A DNA stretch of 64,000 nt from Mesorhizobium sp. B2-7-2. Lineage in GTDB: Bacteria > Pseudomonadota > Alphaproteobacteria > Rhizobiales > Rhizobiaceae. The translations under genes were made by a program, and so were the position numbers. Under the pieces are notes generated by a model. The model was not told the origin of the DNA, made no database searches, and saw only the letters and a list, made by a program, of their open reading frames with translations. Every line of letters begins with the position of its first letter. Position 1 is the first letter of the stretch. The stretch is from assembly GCF_006440775.1 (NCBI RefSeq), contig NZ_VFTZ01000001.1, forward strand, positions 372,001 to 436,000, in the 5' to 3' direction. This document shows positions 17,072 through 24,433 of this stretch, piece after piece.

Positions 17072-18007
17072 ATGAGCGCGGGTGCCTGGACATCGAACGG
17101 TCGGCGGCGCGCTAATGGGCGTGTTATCGTCTGCGGGAATGAAAAGGGCGGCTCCGGCAAGACCACGACCGCGATGCACATTGCAATCGCCTTGATCGAT
17201 TCAGGTCACAGCGTTGCGACGGTTGATCTTGACGAACGCCAGCTTTCGCTAACACGCTACGTCGACAACCGTCGTCGCTGGGCCCGGTTTAAGGGAATCA
17301 CCCTGCCTGTGCCACATCATTTTCATGTGTCGCCTGCCGCACGGGCAGCAGCCGCAGATGTCAACAGCGTTCTGGTGAGAGAGCTCAAGGAAGGTATCGC
17401 CTCAATTGCGGCCAGCCACGATTTCGTTGTCATCGACACGCCCGGCGCGAACACGTTCCTCAGTCGACTGGCCCACCGTATGGCAGACACGCTGATTTCA
17501 CCGATGAACGATTCGTTCGTCGATTTCGACGTGCTCGCCAGGGTTGACCCGCTCTCCCATGAGATCCTGGGATACTCGCAGTACGCCTTGGTGGTGCTAG
17601 ATGCCCGGAGGAGCCGCCTGCATTCAGAGGACGCAAGCCTTGATTGGGTCGTGGTCCGCAACCGTATGTCCATGCTTGCGTCTCGCAACGAGCGCAAAAT
17701 TGACAGTTCCCTGCGCCAACTTGCAGTAGATCTAGGCTTTCGGGTCACTGCCGGCATTTCCGAGCGCGTCGCCTTTCGCGAGTTCTTTACCATCGGGGTT
17801 ACCGCGCTGGACGATTTCGAGAACCAGGTGCTTCGAACCGAGCCGACGATGTCGCACCTGATGGCACGGCAGGAAATCCGGGGACTCCTCAAGGCCCTCC
17901 ACTTCCCACTGGACGAGTCGAATCGGATGAAGGCAGATGCTCGGCGCAGGCAAGCCGCGAGCGTGAGCCGCCCGATCGCACTGCCCGATGTCTTTGCCAA
18001 GTGTTAG
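17072..18007 (+). CDS. MipZ-like ParA-family P-loop ATPase
   Basis: A 311-residue ATPase that follows MipZ over its length. The deviant Walker A is GNEKGGSGKTTTAMH (residues ~22-36), followed by VATVDLDERQLSLTRY, FVVIDTPG, LISPMNDSFVDFDVLARVDP, WVVVRNRMSMLASRN and AFREFF, all hallmarks of MipZ, which sets the division plane in alphaproteobacteria by a polar gradient and inhibits FtsZ. The N-terminal ~15 residues and the Arg-rich tail differ from housekeeping MipZ. It lies inside an exopolysaccharide locus, so I infer a paralogue that may place or time surface-polymer export rather than the essential copy. Confidence 0.85.
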   Translation: MSAGAWTSNGRRRANGRVIVCGNEKGGSGKTTTAMHIAIALIDSGHSVATVDLDERQLSLTRYVDNRRRWARFKGITLPVPHHFHVSPAARAAAADVNSVLVRELKEGIASIAASHDFVVIDTPGANTFLSRLAHRMADTLISPMNDSFVDFDVLARVDPLSHEILGYSQYALVVLDARRSRLHSEDASLDWVVVRNRMSMLASRNERKIDSSLRQLAVDLGFRVTAGISERVAFREFFTIGVTALDDFENQVLRTEPTMSHLMARQEIRGLLKALHFPLDESNRMKADARRRQAASVSRPIALPDVFAKC

Positions 18008-18791
18008 GCTGCGCGATCCAGCCATGATAACGTCGCTTTGCCCATTTATGCCGGTCAGATCACTCCAGCAGGTCGCGCCAGCCCTGCGCTAGGCGAGCAA
18101 GCTCCCGCCATCCTACGAGCGCCGCTTGCCTTGCGCCACCCGGCACAAACGTCCCTTGCCCGCTCCGGCTGATCGTCGCGTCGGCTATCACCTTCGAAAG
18201 CAGACCTTCAACAAAGGGTCAGCCTTGAAACCGATTTGCTGACCAAAGGAATCTTCAGTCATTATCGCTACGGGTCTGCAATGTTGTGAGCAAATACAGT
18301 GGAATGAAATTTCGCGCCCCGAGCGCCTGTTCTACGGAGGCACGTCGCGGCGGAGACGGACCGCCCTGCATCGGTCGCATCGACCAATTGCAACCGCCGG
18401 GCTTCCGGTCCAATTGACCAAGCGGTCGGCTTTCCGGCACGCCGACACGAGTTAAGCATCGGTGCCGCCATTCATGAAGTCATTGAATTATCGGCGCGCT
18501 AAAGCCAGAGGCGGGGCAATTTGGTAGCCCCGGGGTCGGCTAACTCTACCGCTTTTTAACTAACTCTAATGGTGCAGATTCTTAATGCGGAGTTATCCAC
18601 AACTTCGTAAGATACAGCTGCAGGTTGGGGTTTGTGGACGGAAGCCGTGGTGGGGATCATCCTGCGGGATGATATGGATTAAAGATCTGTCTTCCTGGCA
18701 CTTCTAGCCGAGCAGTTGGTGCGGTGGGTCGTAGGGCCCGGATAACGTATGGAGACAACAACAGCCGAACAAGTAAAATGGAGTAGGTACG
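18008..18791. other. Long upstream region of the LuxR-type regulator
   Basis: About 780 bases without a believable gene. It contains one DnaA-box-like TTATCCACA (18593-18601) and a perfect inverted repeat (listed separately). The AT content rises near 18540-18600. It probably carries the promoter and control sites of the downstream regulator. Confidence 0.5.
18656..18673. promoter_or_regulatory. Perfect inverted repeat upstream of the LuxR-type gene
   Basis: ATCATCC-TGCG-GGATGAT is a 7-base perfect inverted repeat with a 4-base centre, about 120 bases before the regulator's ATG. Its length and spacing suit a dimeric HTH protein, possibly autoregulation. It could also be a small hairpin in the leader. 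Confidence 0.35.
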
Positions 18792-19541
18792 ATGAATCGA
18801 CCTCTACCTGGCGGGCATTGGGGTAAGTCTATAGAGGTGGACCAGAACGATCCCGCGCTGTGTCTTGGCGGGACTAGTCGGGCAGAAACTGAAGAAGATC
18901 ATCGCGGCGACAGCCTGGTCGTCATCGTTGATCAGCGAATCCTCGAACGGGAGTGTCTGGCCAGTAGCCTTCTCTCTCTTGATCCGGTCGTACAGGTGAG
19001 AGCGGTTGGGTCTTTCTTGGAATTGCAGGACTTGCAGGTCGAGGCCTCGGCGATCCTAGCCATCCTTAACGGTAAAAAAATAACCGACCCGATCGTGCGA
19101 TCCGAACTGCAAGAGTTCATAGCATTGGTCGGCGGCGTCCCAGTCATTATCGTGGCGGATTCAGAGGCTCCGGCCGACATTTTGACGGCGCTGGAAAGCG
19201 GCGCCCGCGGTTACATTCCGACTAACGTTTCGGTGAAGGTGGCGGCAGAGGCGATCAGCCTCGCTCGGGCGGGCGGTATCTTCGTGCCGGCCAACGCCGT
19301 ACTTGCTCTTCGAGAAACAATCCGTGCAACAGAGAGTTCGCCTAAACCACTAACTGGCGTGTTTACGAGCAAAGAAGCTGCGGTCGTCGAAGCTTTGCGC
19401 AAAGGCAAGGCGAACAAGATCATCGCGTACGAGCTCAATCTCTGCGAGAGCACCGTCAAGGTTCATATCCGTAATATCATGAAGAAACTCAAGGCGACGA
19501 ACCGAACCGAGGTCGCTTACAAACTCAGAGATCTGATGTAG
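18792..19541 (+). CDS. LuxR/NarL-type transcriptional regulator with degenerate receiver domain
   Basis: A 249-residue regulator. Residues ~42-165 have the alpha/beta pattern of a response-regulator receiver (LVVIVDQRILERECL, PVIIVADSEAPADIL, LESGARGYIPTNV). The phospho-acceptor strand reads AILAILNGKK, with Asn and no Asp, and the conserved Lys of the GYLPK loop is Thr, so phosphorylation is unlikely. Residues ~188-245 are a LuxR HTH (LTGVFTSKEAAVVEALRKGK, ANKIIAYELNLCESTVKVHI). It sits in the polysaccharide locus next to the exosortase and chain-length genes and is the obvious local regulator. It may sense a ligand or partner instead of a phosphate. Confidence 0.88.
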   Translation: MNRPLPGGHWGKSIEVDQNDPALCLGGTSRAETEEDHRGDSLVVIVDQRILERECLASSLLSLDPVVQVRAVGSFLELQDLQVEASAILAILNGKKITDPIVRSELQEFIALVGGVPVIIVADSEAPADILTALESGARGYIPTNVSVKVAAEAISLARAGGIFVPANAVLALRETIRATESSPKPLTGVFTSKEAAVVEALRKGKANKIIAYELNLCESTVKVHIRNIMKKLKATNRTEVAYKLRDLM

Positions 19542-19575
19542 CAGTTTTCCGCAAATCTGCGTCAAGTGCCTGAAC

Positions 19576-19608
19576 GCTGACCCAGCCGAGCAATATCGGC
19601 TGGTCAGC
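19576..19608 (+). terminator. Hairpin after the LuxR-type gene
   Basis: GCTGACCCAGCCGA (19576-19589) pairs with TCGGCTGGTCAGC (19596-19608), with one bulged C and a 6-base loop, 35 bases past the stop codon. The stem is strong but no T-run follows, so it may work as a transcript end stabiliser or a factor-dependent terminator. Confidence 0.55.
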
Positions 19609-19710
19609 TCAGCGCTCAAAGATACCGCCAGATCACGTGCCCCGATGCGGACCCCGCGCAATACGCGATCGGCCGAAATTCATCTGACGTTTCGGAAATC
19701 GCTATCGTGC

Positions 19711-19914
19711 CTAAAGCTGCGTTTGCCCTGTTATCGCCGGGCGGACGGTTTGCGGCAAGGCGCTAACTGGAAGCTGGCGGTGCTGCGTATCGGCGATCTG
19801 CATCGCGAGTGGCAATTCAGACCGCCGAAAGACGATGGATGTTCCAAGCAGGGTCAATCCCGCTAACGCTCCAAGTCCGAACCATACAGCCAAGATATAC
19901 AACATGACCTGCAT
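19711..19914 (-). CDS. Small predicted membrane protein
   Basis: A 67-residue frame with a hydrophobic N-terminal segment (MLYILAVWFGLGALAGLTLL, residues 4-23), then a basic RR and a polar tail. It could be a one-helix membrane protein next to the exosortase unit and on the same strand. No family is recognised, ribosome-site support is weak, and it may be chance. Confidence 0.4.
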   Translation of the reverse strand: MQVMLYILAVWFGLGALAGLTLLGTSIVFRRSELPLAMQIADTQHRQLPVSALPQTVRPAITGQTQL

Positions 19915-20074
19915 TGCATCTGTCCTGAGCCATGAGCCATGAAGCTGAGACGAATGTCATTCTCGCAATTTGGTTCGCAGTTAGGAACCTGTCCATTGTA
20001 TGGGATTGGGAACTGTCTTACCTCAAAAGTTGGTTGGATGGGTCAAACTCAGCCCGAGACTGACTTTGGCCGAT

Positions 20075-20554
20075 CTATGAAAGCCGCTCGAGATCAGCTA
20101 TGGCGATTGGTGGGAGTGAACATCGGGGGCCGATGATAATAGCCCTTGCCACCACTGGGCGTGTTTTAATGCCAGCATACCGTAGGGCTCTCCCGATGTA
20201 GTGATGAACCATCGGCATCAGAATCGGCTGATGCTCGTAGAGTTTCCCTTCGACTGAATAAAGCAGCACTCGATTCTTCGCCTGCCGATCCAGCATCGAT
20301 CGGTGCCAACCCTGAAGTGAGACGTCGGCGATCTTCAGCTGACATGTCTCCTTAGTCGCGTAGAACCATTGAGGGTCGGTGTTCGGCTCCGATAAAGTGA
20401 AGGCAAATCCGTTGGCGCGGAGCAGCGCAGCGATGTCTTCGTTCGCCGGATGGTCCGCTGTGACGCTTTGACCAATACCACCGCCAAGCACCTTGAGGCT
20501 GACGCTCAGGGCCAGCAAAAGGCCGAAGGCAAAGCTAAGCGTGAATCTGTTCAT
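20075..20554 (-). CDS. Exosortase-linked hypothetical membrane-anchored protein
   Basis: A 159-residue protein with one N-terminal hydrophobic helix (FTLSFAFGLLLALSVSL) and a periplasmic-looking remainder. Its position directly after an exosortase gene, with a 20-base overlap, matches the place of EpsI-like accessory proteins in exosortase operons; the sequence itself (YATKETCQLKIADVSLQG, VLLYSVEGKLYEHQP, MVHHYIGRALRYAG) does not let me assign it to EpsI. It has two Cys residues outside the helix that could pair. Start ATG at 20554 is favoured because the signal-like helix begins there; an in-frame ATG seven codons earlier is possible. Confidence 0.7.
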   Translation of the reverse strand: MNRFTLSFAFGLLLALSVSLKVLGGGIGQSVTADHPANEDIAALLRANGFAFTLSEPNTDPQWFYATKETCQLKIADVSLQGWHRSMLDRQAKNRVLLYSVEGKLYEHQPILMPMVHHYIGRALRYAGIKTRPVVARAIIIGPRCSLPPIAIADLERLS

Positions 20555-21338
20555 CGGGCCGCAAAGCTCCGGCATAGATCGCCATCACCGCGAGGTTCGT
20601 CGTCCATTCCGCCAGCAAGATGCCTACCCTTCCGTGGATGATGTCATAGTAAGCCGGCATAAGACCTATGAGGCTAATCCGGGCCAGGTTGATAGCCACT
20701 GTCGTAAGACACGCGGCGACTACGGCGCGAACGACCGGCCTCGACCAATTCAGACCATAAAACTTCACGATCATCACGCCGCAAAGAAGAGCCAGCGAGA
20801 GGTTCGTGAGCGACGAGCAGGCCGGCAGGAGGAAAACTACGCCGGAACCGTCCGCGAACGGCACTGTATTGCCCGCTGCGCCCGTGCCAACGATCCAGCC
20901 CACCATTCTTGCATCGATTGCAAGGATGGGGCCTCCGAATACCGCAAAGGCCATCCGGGCCCAAAACATCGGAACCGTTATGGCTCCCAACACGACCGCG
21001 GCCCTGCGCATCGGCCCCTCGCGCGACGTCAGCGCCAGATAGGCGGCCACGCCAGCCAGTGCCAACCAGCTCAGTTGAGGCAAGGGAACCAGGAATGCAA
21101 AGCCCGCCAAGCCGGCGATGTAGAAATCCGATCGGTGAGCACGCTCAGGCTCGGAATCCAAAAATAGCCAGAAGGTTACGACCAGCGCCAGCCAAACCAC
21201 GAGGCTGACGCCGAACATTTCCAGCAGCGCCGAAATCGGACCGTCACGGGCAAGCGCCTCCGCGACGCGATCGCTTGCTCCGTTTGCAAATCCCGTGGCA
21301 ACCACCCCGCAGTAGATTTGCCTGCGTAAGACATTCAT
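20535..21338 (-). CDS. Exosortase/archaeosortase-family membrane cysteine protease-transpeptidase
   Basis: A 267-residue polytopic membrane protein with about seven hydrophobic helices. The exosortase catalytic signature is present: the nucleophile Cys in LLPACSSLTNLSLALL (about residue 177), the Arg in INLARISLIGLM (about 223) and the His in YYDIIHGRVG (about 234), in the order and spacing of the C...R...H triad. Exosortases cleave and re-anchor proteins that carry a C-terminal tripartite sorting tail, usually in organisms that make exopolysaccharide. Here the gene lies 41 bases after a tiny gene encoding a candidate substrate and overlaps a third gene. It is unusually compact compared with the fused EpsH types. 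Subfamily not assigned. Confidence 0.82.
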   Translation of the reverse strand: MNVLRRQIYCGVVATGFANGASDRVAEALARDGPISALLEMFGVSLVVWLALVVTFWLFLDSEPERAHRSDFYIAGLAGFAFLVPLPQLSWLALAGVAAYLALTSREGPMRRAAVVLGAITVPMFWARMAFAVFGGPILAIDARMVGWIVGTGAAGNTVPFADGSGVVFLLPACSSLTNLSLALLCGVMIVKFYGLNWSRPVVRAVVAACLTTVAINLARISLIGLMPAYYDIIHGRVGILLAEWTTNLAVMAIYAGALRPDEQIHA

Positions 21339-21379
21339 GTGGGCTGTGGCTCAGCGGCCATCAGTCGGGGCCGTGCCGA

Positions 21380-21592
21380 TCATTTGCCACGCTGCCAACG
21401 GCGATACCACACATAGCCGCCAAAGGCAGCCAGCGCCGGAAAGCCAATGCCGATCACAGGACCGGGAGCGGATCGGCTCGTATCTCCACCCCGATCGCCT
21501 GACGGGTACCATGATGCCAGCGCATGACCTGGAAGCGTGTCCCAGAACGTAAAAAATAATGCTATTGCGGCAGGTGCGATAAACCTTGTCAT
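21380..21592 (-). CDS. 70-residue candidate exosortase substrate with PEP-CTERM-like tail
   Basis: A 70-residue protein with an N-terminal signal (MTRFIAPAAIALFFTFW..ALA, residues 1-26), a short polar middle of only ~16 residues (SWYPSGDRGGDTSRS), and a C-terminal tripartite tail: GPVIGIG, a hydrophobic helix (FPALAAFGGYVWY) and the basic end RRWQRGK. That layout is the one recognised by exosortases. It is the first gene of the unit and directly precedes the exosortase. The ATG at 21592 is preceded by GGGGAAAG; an in-frame upstream codon would put charged residues before the signal. The mature peptide would be very small, so it may act as a surface tag, a primer or a lipoprotein-like anchor. 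Function is inference. Confidence 0.7.
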   Translation of the reverse strand: MTRFIAPAAIALFFTFWDTLPGHALASWYPSGDRGGDTSRSAPGPVIGIGFPALAAFGGYVWYRRWQRGK

Positions 21593-21791
21593 TGCTTTCC
21601 CCCATTCCCGTAATCGCAAGCATATTTTAACAAGGATCATTGTCATCCGAGAAAACTCGTAGGCTCCCGAACGAAAGAGGTAGAGCGACGTAATAAATTT
21701 GATTTCGCACGCTCATCGCGTCAGCGACCGCGAGAGGGCGCAAAATGGCCCTGCCGTGAACGTGCTCGAGAAATACGAACCCGCCAATCGC

Positions 21792-22571
21792 TCAGTAATA
21801 GCCGCCATCGTGTCCATATCGGCATTTGTTCAGGACAATCCCCAGGAGGTTTGTCTCGCCTACCAGTTCCTGTTCACAACAGCGGATCTTTGCCATAGTG
21901 GTCGTTCCGGCGCCTACTACAAGCAACGTACAGTCAATGTTGGGCAGGAACGCCAGAACGTCGTCGCTGCCAAGAACTGCAGGCAGGTCGACGATAACCA
22001 CCGCGGGGCAAAGCTTGTCATGGAGTTGTATCATTGCCGTGCGAGCGGATTGGCTTTGAAGTAGCTCGGCCGAACGGGTCACCCCGTGCGAACTGGCGCT
22101 CACGGCAAGATTTTCACCATAGCGCACGAAGGTGCTTTTGATCGAAGATCGCCCTTGCAAAAAACTCTCAGTAGCTCGGGCCATGCCGAGACCCAATATC
22201 GAACTGATCTGAGGCTGCCGAAGATTCAGATCTAGAAGAACGACCCTGCAACTCTGCAGATTCGCGAGGCTGAACGCCAAGTTGGCGGCCACGATTGACT
22301 TTCCGGTTTCGGGCTCCGGTGAGGTTATCGCTACAGTGGTCCAGTTGTTGACATTGAGACACCTGAGGACCTTGGTACGCAATACATCAAAGCTGGCTTG
22401 AGCAGGTTCCCCGGGCGCGAATGTGACGAGCCGGGCCTCGCGGGCCCTATCGCCATCGAGTTCCACACGTTCCAGTCCCGCCCAATGCTCGTCAACCGAT
22501 ACCATGGATTGCCGTGCGACGACTTCCAAGGCCGCATGCGCCGCGGGCTGGAGTTTCACCTTTGCCGGCAT
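21792..22571 (-). CDS. CpsD/CapB-type tyrosine-kinase-like ATPase (Wzc C-terminal half)
   Basis: A 259-residue cytoplasmic ATPase. The Walker A segment is ITSPEPETGKSIVAANLA, Walker A' is VVLLDLNLRQP and Walker B-like is AVVIVDLPAVLGSDD, the arrangement of BY-kinases. These proteins control polymer length through phosphorylation of a C-terminal Tyr cluster; here the tail is only CRYGHDGGYY, with three Tyr residues. In most rhizobia this domain is fused to the membrane part (ExoP); here it is a separate gene starting 49 bases after the Wzz/GumC-like gene. The ATG at 22571 avoids an upstream extension that overlaps that gene. Confidence 0.85.
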   Translation of the reverse strand: MPAKVKLQPAAHAALEVVARQSMVSVDEHWAGLERVELDGDRAREARLVTFAPGEPAQASFDVLRTKVLRCLNVNNWTTVAITSPEPETGKSIVAANLAFSLANLQSCRVVLLDLNLRQPQISSILGLGMARATESFLQGRSSIKSTFVRYGENLAVSASSHGVTRSAELLQSQSARTAMIQLHDKLCPAVVIVDLPAVLGSDDVLAFLPNIDCTLLVVGAGTTTMAKIRCCEQELVGETNLLGIVLNKCRYGHDGGYY

Positions 22572-22620
22572 GTTCTGGTCTCCTGCGGCACGTATCCGTT
22601 CCTTGATGTGGGGCCGTTGG

Positions 22621-24144
22621 CTACTTCGAGGTCGCACTGTTTGCCCCGAAACTTGCGGGCGGGTGAAAATCTACAAGCAGGAAGATCGGACTACTGCCCA
22701 CAAGCAGTATAAGGGCGGCTACGCCCAGACGCATCCTACGCGCAGGTTTCAGGCTATCGGCCGCAATATAGGGGATGGTGACAAAAGGCTGCCCCCGGAA
22801 CACGGCTGCAAGATCGGCAGGACGGCGAATGGTTGGGAAGAAGATTTCCGTGAGCGCGAAGATGCCGAAGCTCAATCCGATGCCTGCCCCGAAACTTCCA
22901 AGGACGATCGCCTGCCGTTTGGGCCAGACACGTTTGTCCGGTGGGGTCGCCGGCTCGATAAGCGACAGCTTTTGGCCAACTGCTTCCTTTTCGATACGCT
23001 GTCCGGTCGATGCGTCCGCCAACCTGGCGACTGCCTCGTTGTAGTGCGTCTGCACGGCCTCGTAATTCTGCTCGAGCGCGCGCAGTTTGGTAGTGTTCAT
23101 TTCTGTGTCAGCGATCGATCGCGTCAGGTCGTCAAGCAGCGGTCCAATGGATTCCTTCTCCTGCGCAATCAAGGAGAGCTGACCCTCAGTGTCGGCCAAC
23201 TGCAGGCGAAGCTCGGGGGACATCCCGGCGGCGCGTGGGGCATCCATTGCGGTCTTGCCCTTTTCGGAGATGCGTTTCTCGAGATCGGCGACCCGTGTCC
23301 GCAACGCCACAAGGTTCGCACTGCCATCCTTGAAGATCGTCTCCTGCTCCGCAAGCGAACGCCGCAACTCGGTCAGTTGCTGATCGTCAGCCGCTGCTCC
23401 CTGCCCCCCCGAAGCCGATATCTGTTGAATCATCGAACGCTTTTGCTGAAGGGATATGATCTCGCGTTGAATTTGACCCAGCCTCTCTTCGTAGGCTCTC
23501 TGCTGCATGCGGCGAAACTCGAGGCTGTCAGGCAGAGCCTCCCTATGCTCCAGTTTGAAGCTCAGGATCGCTTCTTGGGCGTCCTTCAGCGCGGCGTCCA
23601 GGCGTTCCACCTCGCGCTTGAAGAATTCGTGCGTGTCGTCGGCCACAGCCTTGCGCTCGCGCCCGTTCGCTTCGAGCATGGCGTTTGCGTAAGCATTGGC
23701 GACATCAGCGGCGAGAATGGGGTCGGCTGCGTCGAATGAAATCGTAAAGGCAATAGCCCCGCCGCTGCCGCTACCCAGATTATTCAGGACAACCGGCTCG
23801 ATCTTGGTTCTTGCAAGCATTTGTGCAACGACATCGTCGTCGGAGACATCAGCCTTGGGAAAGATCGCAAACTTCTCGGCCAGACCGAGCAAACTGGCCC
23901 TTGTCGTGAGTTGCTGCTCAAGAACTTGCAGCCGCTGAATGGGATCCGCTGTGACCGATGAACGGGCAAGTTCTGTTGATATACGAGGCGAGTCGACCAG
24001 AATTTTGGCCACCGACCGGTATATCGGTTGAAGCAAGAGCGCGGCCGCGAATCCGGCAACCGTCGCCATCACGATCGGGATGATCAGGTAGCGCAGCCGC
24101 TGGACATAGAGCGAGGCGTAAAAACGGAAATCTTGGCTGTTCAT
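22621..24144 (-). CDS. Wzz/GumC-like polysaccharide co-polymerase
   Basis: A 507-residue inner-membrane protein. A first transmembrane helix (residues ~22-42: LIIPIVMATVAGFAAALLL) is followed by the Wzz motif QPIYRSVAKILV. A long periplasmic helical region (about 150-400, rich in Glu/Gln/Arg with coiled-coil features, such as LERLGQIQREII-like segments) follows, then a GNVR-type region before the second helix (~430-455) and a third hydrophobic segment near 480. It controls chain length and links the polymerase with the exporter. It works with the separate kinase downstream and the exporter encoded divergently at 24434. The second of two adjacent start codons (ATG) is used. Confidence 0.9.
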   Translation of the reverse strand: MNSQDFRFYASLYVQRLRYLIIPIVMATVAGFAAALLLQPIYRSVAKILVDSPRISTELARSSVTADPIQRLQVLEQQLTTRASLLGLAEKFAIFPKADVSDDDVVAQMLARTKIEPVVLNNLGSGSGGAIAFTISFDAADPILAADVANAYANAMLEANGRERKAVADDTHEFFKREVERLDAALKDAQEAILSFKLEHREALPDSLEFRRMQQRAYEERLGQIQREIISLQQKRSMIQQISASGGQGAAADDQQLTELRRSLAEQETIFKDGSANLVALRTRVADLEKRISEKGKTAMDAPRAAGMSPELRLQLADTEGQLSLIAQEKESIGPLLDDLTRSIADTEMNTTKLRALEQNYEAVQTHYNEAVARLADASTGQRIEKEAVGQKLSLIEPATPPDKRVWPKRQAIVLGSFGAGIGLSFGIFALTEIFFPTIRRPADLAAVFRGQPFVTIPYIAADSLKPARRMRLGVAALILLVGSSPIFLLVDFHPPASFGANSATSK

Positions 24145-24433
24145 CAAATCGACTCGCCGTCAAAGATCCTTTGCATATGTCGACGGCGAAACAACAGCGC
24201 CGGCACACTCGTTGCGTGCCAGCCAGATTCGCGTAGCGATCCCATCGGTGGAAGCACTTCCTAAGGTCGAGTTAAGCTATGAAGTATCCTTCTTTCGACG
24301 ATGGACCTTCTCCTTTTGGCCGTCGCCTCGGTCCTATTCTTGCGTTCACTCGGTTTCGCTCGGGACCTATTCTTGGCTGCTAGGAATGCCAGTGCAACGA
24401 TCCGCTCGAGAGCGCACGCGTCGAGGAGGAAGA

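Noticed and set aside
18593..18601. DnaA box suggesting a replication origin
   Set aside because: It is a single TTATCCACA with no cluster, no AT-rich unwinding element and no dnaA or repABC nearby.
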